Below, one piece after another: positions 1 to 4,590 of a stretch of DNA of 7,691 bases. Positions within the stretch are counted from its first letter, which is position 1. Every line of letters starts with the position of its first letter. The stretch covers positions 1 to 7,691 of the forward strand of contig CAZYMD010000219.1 of NCBI GenBank assembly GCA_964649005.1, read 5' to 3'. The position numbers and the translations under genes are program-made. Below the pieces are notes generated by a model, which had not been told where the DNA came from, did no database searches, and saw only the letters and a list, made by a program, of their open reading frames with translations. This DNA comes from CAZGMJ01 sp964649005. GTDB taxonomy: Bacteria > Planctomycetota > Phycisphaerae > Sedimentisphaerales > Anaerobacaceae.

Positions 1-712
1 GCACATTCCAGAATGGCCCATCAATAATGGTTAGTCCCTCGATCAGGACGTTCTTGCACTTGACAGGGCTGACAAACGTAGGGCACCAGTGAAAATCCTT
101 CGTGCCCTGCACGCGCTTGTCCACAGGCACATTCTCCTGAGCCCATTTGGCGCTCTGGTTATTGGATTTGTGATAGGGATCGGTCGGTCCTCTTCGCCAT
201 GCCCACCAGGTCGGTCCCTGGCCATTCAGCGTGCCCTGGCCGGTAATGCCGATATTCTCGCAGCCATTGGCGTAAATCAGAGGCGATAGATTGTAGCATT
301 CCCGTCCCTCCCAGCGAATCAATACGGCCGGCAGGTAGTCTTCGAATCGGTCACTGAAAAGAACAGTCGCATCCTTGCGAACTTCCAGGCAGACATTGCT
401 CTGCAGATGTATAGGCCCTGTTAAGAATGTCCCGGCGGGGACGACAACGCGGCCGCCACCAGCCTTGTTGCAGGCCGTAATTGCTTTCTTGAAAGCCTCA
501 GTGCATTTCGTCTTGCCATCGGCTTTTGCTCCGAAGTCGGTAATGTCAAAGACCCGATCCGGAAATTCAGGCGCCTTTATTCTCTGTAGTATCTCCGAAA
601 CCTGCCCCCAGCCCACCGAAGGCTGCGATACCGCATACGCCTGAGACGATATCGCGAAAAACGCACATACGAACAGGATGAATCTGAATCTCTTCCGGCT
701 TGCCAATCTCAT
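1..712 (-). CDS. Secreted glycoside hydrolase family 28 (polygalacturonase-like), N-terminal part, cut by window edge
   Basis: Reading the minus strand from ATG at 712-710 gives 237 uninterrupted codons running off the left edge. The start is supported by AAGGAG six bases upstream (719-724). Residues 1-27 form a signal peptide: a basic RKRFRF stretch, a hydrophobic ILFVCAFFAISS core and an AYA cleavage site. From residue 55 the sequence has the typical GH28 entry, FDITDFGAKADGKTKCTEAF, then AGGGRVVVPAGTFLTGPIHL (84-103), and beta-helix rungs such as NIGITGQGTLNGQGPTWW (153-170) and KNVLIEGLTIIDGPFWNV (220-237). GH28 enzymes hydrolyse alpha-1,4-galacturonosyl or rhamnogalacturonan bonds in pectin, here after export. 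The catalytic NTD, DD and RIK motifs lie beyond the edge, so activity and exact specificity cannot be judged. Family members are usually about 450-520 aa, so roughly half is missing. It is divergent from the lipoprotein gene. Family call secure; substrate inferred. Confidence 0.93.
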   Translation of the reverse strand, partial: MRLASRKRFRFILFVCAFFAISSQAYAVSQPSVGWGQVSEILQRIKAPEFPDRVFDITDFGAKADGKTKCTEAFKKAITACNKAGGGRVVVPAGTFLTGPIHLQSNVCLEVRKDATVLFSDRFEDYLPAVLIRWEGRECYNLSPLIYANGCENIGITGQGTLNGQGPTWWAWRRGPTDPYHKSNNQSAKWAQENVPVDKRVQGTKDFHWCPTFVSPVKCKNVLIEGLTIIDGPFWNV

Positions 713-718
713 AACACG

Positions 719-724
719 CTCCTT
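719..724 (-). promoter_or_regulatory. Ribosome binding site of the GH28 gene
   Basis: Read on the minus strand this is AAGGAG, six bases before ATG 712. It is a near-perfect Shine-Dalgarno match, and it fixes the start directly in front of the signal peptide. Confidence 0.8.
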
Positions 725-919
725 ATTGCATTATGGGCATACGATCAATCGCCCGCTGATCTTTATTTAATTACGCTACAAAACTTCCAGATCCAGAACA
801 TACCGTCACAGCCCCGGAAACTCAAGCCCCTTGTGCTCTTTGCAAGGTGAGAAAATCCTGCTCAGGTTCGAACAGAGCCGTATATTGTATATGGTATTGG
901 ACATTGTGGAATTAATTGT

Positions 920-948
920 TTTACGAGGGCAAGACACAGCGATAGAAT
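920..948 (+). promoter_or_regulatory. Candidate sigma70-type promoter for the lipoprotein gene
   Basis: TTTACG (920-925) and TAGAAT (943-948) are separated by 17 bases, matching the -35 and -10 consensus at 4/6 and 5/6 positions. Transcription would begin near 955, leaving an untranslated leader of about 78 bases before ATG 1033. The match is moderate and planctomycete promoters are poorly characterised, so this is a candidate only. Confidence 0.35.
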
Positions 949-1020
949 GGAACCGACCTGCAAGGGGGGCAGGACGGATTCGTCTCTGATATATCGTGAA
1001 GCGTGTTTCCTATTTTGGAA

Positions 1021-1026
1021 AAGGAG
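1021..1026 (+). promoter_or_regulatory. Ribosome binding site of the lipoprotein gene
   Basis: AAGGAG lies six bases before ATG 1033. It selects 1033 over an in-frame TTG... upstream reading (1003) and over the out-of-frame open frame that begins at 1071, and it places the lipoprotein signal at the N-terminus. Confidence 0.8.
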
Positions 1027-1032
1027 AGAAAG

Positions 1033-2366
1033 ATGAGATCGAGATATCTGATTAGTCCGGCTACTATCATATGTGCAATGGTGATAGTCGGTGTGTGGGG
1101 CTGCAGCAAGAAGGAGCCTGTAAAAGAGCCTGCACAAGAGTCTGCGAAGGAACCTGNNNNNNNNNNNNNNNNNNNNNNNNNNNNNNNNNNNNNNNNNNNN
1201 NNNNNNNNNNNNNNNNNNNNNNNNNNNNNNNNNNNNNNNNNNNNNNNNNNNNNNNNGCGAAGGAACCTGTAAAACAGGTAAGTGCAACGTCAGAATCATT
1301 TGAGGAGGATTCTGAAATTCAGAAGCAGTTGAAGGAAGTTATCGATAAAGAAATCCAGAAGGTGTCGTACGAGGATTTCCCGGCTGATCTGCGGGCAGTC
1401 TTGGATGAAAGAATCTCCACCCTGCGGTCCAATCTGGGCATCTGCATAGCAGGAAGAGTCACCTTCAGTGACGCTGCGCCTATTACCGGTAATAAAGACG
1501 TGATGGTGATCCTGCACCATGGTATTGACCACCATCTGCGTGTGTATGAAGGCGGATGGTTCATCATGCGTCAACCTGTTCAATCGAACAATGTAATACC
1601 TGACAAAAGCCTTGTTTTGCGGGCATTCGGGTACGACCCTGTAGATGCATCAATCACCATATTGAGTGGAGAGGTGACGTATATCGGTTTTGAGATGGAG
1701 AAGACTCCGCCCGAGAAGTTGGCTTGCATCAAAGGCACAGTCACAGATGAGCATGGCCGGCCGCTCGAGAAAACATATCTGATGCTTCACTTCGCCCTCA
1801 AATATAGTTATGAACCCCCTGCTGTACACTCACTTACAGACTCGAATGGCAAGTATTCTTTTGAGGGGCTATCCGGTACCGATTATAGCACCTGGGTCGC
1901 AAAACCTGCCTACGCTTCTGAATCGGAGATAGTCACAGTGCCGCAAGGCAAAACCATCGTAAAAGATGTGAAGCTCTACTGGGGACACAAAATCACTATC
2001 GATTATGTCTATCAGGCGGATGGCTCACGCAATTTCACCTCGGGCGAACTTCAGAGAGGCACTGTCAATTGGGATCTAAACAATTTTGTCGATTTCTCCA
2101 ATGGAAAAGTAGAAAAACCCAGACGAGACAAAGACCTTGAGCTGCGCCAGAACAAAGGCGTAGTACAGTTCGAAGTCTCCAAATTGAGAGACCACAAGGG
2201 GCTCTACGATGCTGGCGTAGTTCCTTTTGATTCGGTCGCTGAAGCAGCCGAAATAGGGTACGCGACAGATCCGGTGCCATGTAATGTCGGCCATGTCTAT
2301 GTGGTGCGAACGAGTGCCGAAGATAACTACGCGAAGTTCATTGTAAAAAGCGTTACGCCTTACTAA
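1033..2366 (+). CDS. Lipoprotein with KEP-rich linker and carboxypeptidase-regulatory-like domains, interrupted by assembly gap
   Basis: From ATG 1033 the protein starts with a hydrophobic segment ending in VGVWGC, a lipobox with the acylated Cys at residue 24 and Ser at +2. A charged KKEPVKEPAQESAKEP linker follows. The reading frame then enters a 100-N gap and continues in another frame up to TAA at 2364-2366. Merging the identical 13-base flanks of the gap gives one continuous 406-residue frame. In that numbering an acidic, coiled-coil-like stretch (about 50-95) is followed by two beta-sandwich units, opening with CIAGRVT (about 100) and CIKGTVT (about 194). The second, with the LTDSNGKYSFEGL turn, is a clear CarboxypepD_reg-like fold. 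The C-terminal 120 residues end in GHVYVVRTSAEDNYAKFIVKSV, a conserved-looking module I cannot name. It is probably a surface-anchored binding or structural protein with no visible catalytic motif. The domain call is fair; function unknown. Confidence 0.8.
1144..1269 (+). repeat. Identical 13-base sequence on both sides of the N gap, inside a KEP-coding repeat
   Basis: GCGAAGGAACCTG occurs at 1144-1156, ending exactly at the first N, and again at 1257-1269, starting exactly after the last N. Both copies read Ala-Lys-Glu-Pro in the frame of their own half of the gene. The left flank also holds two further Glu-Pro units (GAGCCTGTAAAA, GAGCCTGCACAA). Either the contig ends simply overlap or a longer tandem array was collapsed. 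Confidence 0.85.
1157..1256. other. Assembly gap, 100 N placeholder
   Basis: There are exactly 100 N, the conventional length for a gap of unknown size. The base before it is the first base of a codon, so an in-frame gap must have a length that leaves remainder 2 when divided by 3; 100 leaves remainder 1. The apparent frameshift in the lipoprotein gene is therefore very likely an artefact. Confidence 0.97.
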
Positions 2367-2438
2367 GTGTACTTTAGGATTAATATATGATAAAGATGAA
2401 AAGGTAGTAAGCCTGGAGTTAGAATTGAGAACTTGCTT

Positions 2439-2443
2439 AGGAG
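2439..2443 (+). promoter_or_regulatory. Ribosome binding site deciding the GTG start of the GH43-like gene
   Basis: AGGAG sits seven bases before GTG 2451. The alternative TTG at 2433 has no Shine-Dalgarno sequence at a workable distance and would place this motif inside the coding region. Confidence 0.75.
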
Positions 2444-2450
2444 AAAGGCT

Positions 2451-3524
2451 GTGTTTAGAGCATTAGAAATTCTTGCGATTAAAGCGCTGCTTTTGGTGAC
2501 GTTGTTTTTGGGGTTGCTGAGTAGCGGATCTTTAGTGTCGGTTCGAGCTGAAGGGGCGGCGGTTCGGAGTGCGGCTGGTAAGGTTGCGGATAAGCCTTTG
2601 TTTCGCGATCCGGTTCATGATGGCGCCGCTGATCCGGTTTTGTGCTGGAATCCCAATGATGGGAAATGGTTAATGTTTTATACGAATCGGCGGGCGAATG
2701 TCACTGGTGAGCCTGGAGTTAGCTGGGTGCATGGGACTAAGATAGGGATTGCGGAATCTTCTGATTACGGGGCTTCGTGGAAGTATAGGACGACGGCAAA
2801 TATAGGTTACAAAAAAGGGGAGGGTACGTACTGGGCGCCTGATGTGATCGAGCATGAAGGCGTTTATCATATGTATCTTACTTACGTGCCCGGGATTTTT
2901 GCGAACTGGAACGCGGGGAGGGACATTCTGCACCTGACCAGTGACGACCTGCTCAATTGGAAATATCAATCGACGCTGAAGCTCTCGTCCGACAGGGTGA
3001 TCGATGCGTGCGTGCTGAAACTCGACGATGGGACGTGGCGGTTGTGGTACAACAACGAGCGGGACGGCAAGTCCATGTACTACGCGGACAGCAACGACCT
3101 TTATACGTGGCGGGACAAGGGCAAGGCGGTTAGCGTGAGGGGTGAGGGGGCGAAGGTTATTCGTTGGAAGGGGCATCTGTGGATGGTTGTCGATGTCTGG
3201 AGCGGGCTTAGTGTGTATCGATCCGATGATGGCCTGAACTGGGAGAAGCAAAGGGGTAATCTGCTGGAAAAGCCAGGTAAAGGCGAGGACGATCAGGTAA
3301 AAGGGGGACATCCTGATGTTGTTGTCAGTGGAGACCGGGTGTACATCTTCTACTTCACACATCCAGGCAGGAGAGGGCCTGACGTGAATAAAGATACATA
3401 CGAGCAGCGGCGAAGTTCGATTCAGGTGGTGGAAGTCGAGTTCAAGGATGGCTGGCTTACGTGTGATCGTGATGAGCCGACGCGGGTTCTCCTGCAGCCT
3501 CCTATAGGGCATGATGCAAAATGA
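2451..3524 (+). CDS. Secreted GH43-like five-bladed beta-propeller glycosidase
   Basis: The 357-residue protein starts at GTG 2451. Residues 1-34 are a signal peptide with a LLLVTLFLGLLSSGSL core and a VRA cleavage site. The rest is one propeller domain. It begins FRDPVHDGAADPVLCW, with the likely general-base Asp61, followed by TYWAPDVIEHEGVYHMYLTY (Asp131), VIDACVLKLDDGTWRLWY (Asp185, candidate pKa modulator) and RGEGAKVIRWKGHLWMV (Glu232, candidate acid). A GGHPDVVV motif (His287) lies near the end. Repeated blades W-K/R-...-SDDLLNW / SNDLYTW / SDDGLNW carry the Asp-box-like propeller pattern. GH43 and relatives (clan GH-F, GH117-like groups) cleave arabinans, xylans or other side chains; the substrate cannot be fixed from sequence. 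Length is normal for a single-domain member. It lies 84 bases after the lipoprotein gene and overlaps the next gene by four bases. Catalytic assignments are by motif position only. Confidence 0.88.
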   Translation: MFRALEILAIKALLLVTLFLGLLSSGSLVSVRAEGAAVRSAAGKVADKPLFRDPVHDGAADPVLCWNPNDGKWLMFYTNRRANVTGEPGVSWVHGTKIGIAESSDYGASWKYRTTANIGYKKGEGTYWAPDVIEHEGVYHMYLTYVPGIFANWNAGRDILHLTSDDLLNWKYQSTLKLSSDRVIDACVLKLDDGTWRLWYNNERDGKSMYYADSNDLYTWRDKGKAVSVRGEGAKVIRWKGHLWMVVDVWSGLSVYRSDDGLNWEKQRGNLLEKPGKGEDDQVKGGHPDVVVSGDRVYIFYFTHPGRRGPDVNKDTYEQRRSSIQVVEVEFKDGWLTCDRDEPTRVLLQPPIGHDAK

Positions 3525-3946
3525 GGATTGGTTCGTATATGGGAAAGATGAAGAAGCAGCGGGTCTGGATCCAGGCCAAACCGTCGAGTGTGCCTGAATC
3601 CTTGAGAGACAAAGTCTCGGAGGCGGCAACTGAGCTTGTGGAGAAACACATCAAACCTCAGCATATCAAGCCTCCGCCCAAGGATGCTCAGTTCAACTAC
3701 ATTGAGGATATCTTCACAAAGTGGAAAGGCCGGTATTTTTATTTCATGACCAGATACGCCTGCGTAGGTCCTAATCGTATTTCGCCGAATTTCGAGATTG
3801 GCTTCGCCCGGCTGGAGTTTGTTGGCGATGAGCGATTCAATCTGGCGTATTTTCGGCACACAGGGAAATGGTGGCAGGTGTTTTCAAACCTGAGCCTTGA
3901 AGATGCTTTGAAAACAATAAAGACAGAGCCATATTTTCAGCCATAG
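3521..3946 (+). CDS. Uncharacterised small protein, translationally coupled to the GH43-like gene
   Basis: This frame codes for up to 141 residues, and its ATG overlaps the TGA of the preceding gene (ATGA, 3521-3524), which favours coupled translation. In-frame ATGs at 3539 and 3548 are alternatives. The last gives MKKQRVWIQAKPSSVPES and may be the conserved start, since the residues before it look unconstrained. No signal peptide or membrane segment is present, so it is probably cytoplasmic. The visible core is a predicted helix (about 24-45), a HIKPPPKDAQFNYIEDIFTK segment (49-68), then aromatic strands RYFYFMTRYACVGPNRISPNF, ARLEFVGDERFNLAYFRHTG (96-115) and KWWQVFSNLSLEDALKTI. The architecture resembles small conserved DUFs (possibly DUF3024-like, from memory). 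I recognise no catalytic motif. It is a real gene on composition and overlap; its function is unknown. Confidence 0.83.
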   Translation: MRIGSYMGKMKKQRVWIQAKPSSVPESLRDKVSEAATELVEKHIKPQHIKPPPKDAQFNYIEDIFTKWKGRYFYFMTRYACVGPNRISPNFEIGFARLEFVGDERFNLAYFRHTGKWWQVFSNLSLEDALKTIKTEPYFQP

Positions 3947-3988
3947 CGCGGACAGAACGCATGATGTTTGGTGATCCTGGATTTGGAT

Positions 3989-3993
3989 GAGGG
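3989..3993 (+). promoter_or_regulatory. Ribosome binding site deciding the TfoX-domain gene start
   Basis: GAGGG lies seven bases before ATG 4001. The longer frame from TTG 3968 would add eleven residues (LVILDLDEGKG) that do not belong to the domain, and it has no ribosome site. Confidence 0.65.
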
Positions 3994-4000
3994 CAAAGGG

Positions 4001-4327
4001 ATGGCGGTATCGGATGAATTTCTGGACTATGTGGTGGATCAATTTTCGACTTGGAGGAGTGTGTCGATACGCAAGATGTTTGGCGAGGCGGGCCTGTATT
4101 GTGAGGGTGCGATGTTTGCTCTGGTGGCGGATGATGTGGCGTATCTGAAGGTGGACGATTCGAATTGCGAGCAGTTCGTGAAGGCCGGATCGGGGGCGTT
4201 TCAGCCATTCCCTGACAAGGACGTGACCATGTCCTATTATGAGGTACCGGCGGATGTGCTGGAGAATCCATCGGTGCTGGCGGAGTGGGCGCAGCAGTCT
4301 CTCGATGTTGCGAGGAAGAAGAAGTAG
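4001..4327 (+). CDS. Stand-alone TfoX N-terminal domain protein
   Basis: From ATG 4001 the product is 108 residues, the usual size for single-domain TfoX_N proteins. The diagnostic pieces are all present: RKMFGEAGLYCEGAMFALVA (24-43), VAYLKVDD (46-53), FVKAGSGAFQPF (59-70) and the MSYYEVP signature (77-83), closing with WAQQSLDVARKKK. In gammaproteobacteria TfoX/Sxy is a competence regulator that acts with CRP and has a second, C-terminal domain. That second domain is absent here, so the competence role should not be transferred. Single-domain members are widespread and mostly uncharacterised. There is no signal peptide, so it is cytoplasmic. It follows the coupled small gene after 54 bases on the same strand and could be co-transcribed, though nothing links it functionally to the glycosidases. 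The family call is secure. Confidence 0.93.
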   Translation: MAVSDEFLDYVVDQFSTWRSVSIRKMFGEAGLYCEGAMFALVADDVAYLKVDDSNCEQFVKAGSGAFQPFPDKDVTMSYYEVPADVLENPSVLAEWAQQSLDVARKKK

Positions 4328-4485
4328 CATTTACAGGCCGTGGCGTGGGGTTGGATTGCAGGTGAGAAGTGGAATAAGGTCCGGATAATTTGGGGGCTGG
4401 CGTGGTGGTTTGGGGCTTGTTGTTGCGGGGGGATGTGAAAACTGTGAAAAATGGGGGCCGGGGCGCGGAGTTTGGGGCGGATTTG

Positions 4486-4494
4486 TGGTATAAT
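4486..4494 (+). promoter_or_regulatory. Extended -10 promoter of the dockerin/DUF3616 gene
   Basis: TGGTATAAT is a perfect TATAAT hexamer preceded by the TGn extension. No good -35 hexamer is found 16-18 bases upstream, which is common for extended -10 promoters. Transcription would start near 4501, giving a leader of about 90 bases to GTG 4591. The DNA just upstream is unusually G-rich. Confidence 0.65.
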
Positions 4495-4579
4495 ACAGAT
4501 ACGAACAGATAGAAGATGCTTAAATTAAGGATTGAACGGCAGTCTGTAGGCGCCTGGGGCGGTATATGCGCTTCGGGGC

Positions 4580-4584
4580 AGGAG
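4580..4584 (+). promoter_or_regulatory. Ribosome binding site deciding the GTG start of the dockerin/DUF3616 gene
   Basis: AGGAG lies six bases before GTG 4591. ATG 4516 in the same frame lies only about 15 bases from the predicted transcription start, lacks a ribosome site, and would put 25 polar residues ahead of the signal peptide. Confidence 0.78.
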
Positions 4585-4590
4585 CGGCTG

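Larger units (their letters stand above)
713..1032. other. Divergent intergenic region between GH28 and lipoprotein genes
   Basis: This 320-base stretch separates two genes transcribed away from each other, so it should hold both promoters. I see ribosome sites at each end and one moderate plus-strand promoter (920-948). No clear -35/-10 pair was found for the minus strand, although an AT-rich patch at 762-775 is a plausible melting region. A TATATTGTATAT stretch near 881-892 is AT-rich and imperfectly symmetric, but too short to call an operator. No small ORF with a ribosome site, and no terminator hairpin, was seen. Confidence 0.6.

Noticed and set aside
1071..1156. Alternative N-terminus MCNGDSRCVGLQQ for the lipoprotein gene
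   Set aside because: It exists only because 100 N shift the frame. The frame from 1033 has a ribosome site, signal segment and lipobox.
2410..2722. AGCCTGGAGTTAG at 2410-2422 and 2710-2722, exactly 300 bases apart
   Set aside because: There are only two 13-base copies, one intergenic and one coding, with no shared flanks; probably chance.
2670..3629. Minus-strand open frame of 319 codons opposite the GH43-like gene
   Set aside because: It is a shadow frame rich in Pro/Arg/His. The plus strand encodes a protein with a signal peptide and conserved propeller motifs over the same bases.
4001..4327. Competence regulator by analogy with TfoX/Sxy
   Set aside because: Only the N-terminal domain is present, and no competence genes are nearby.
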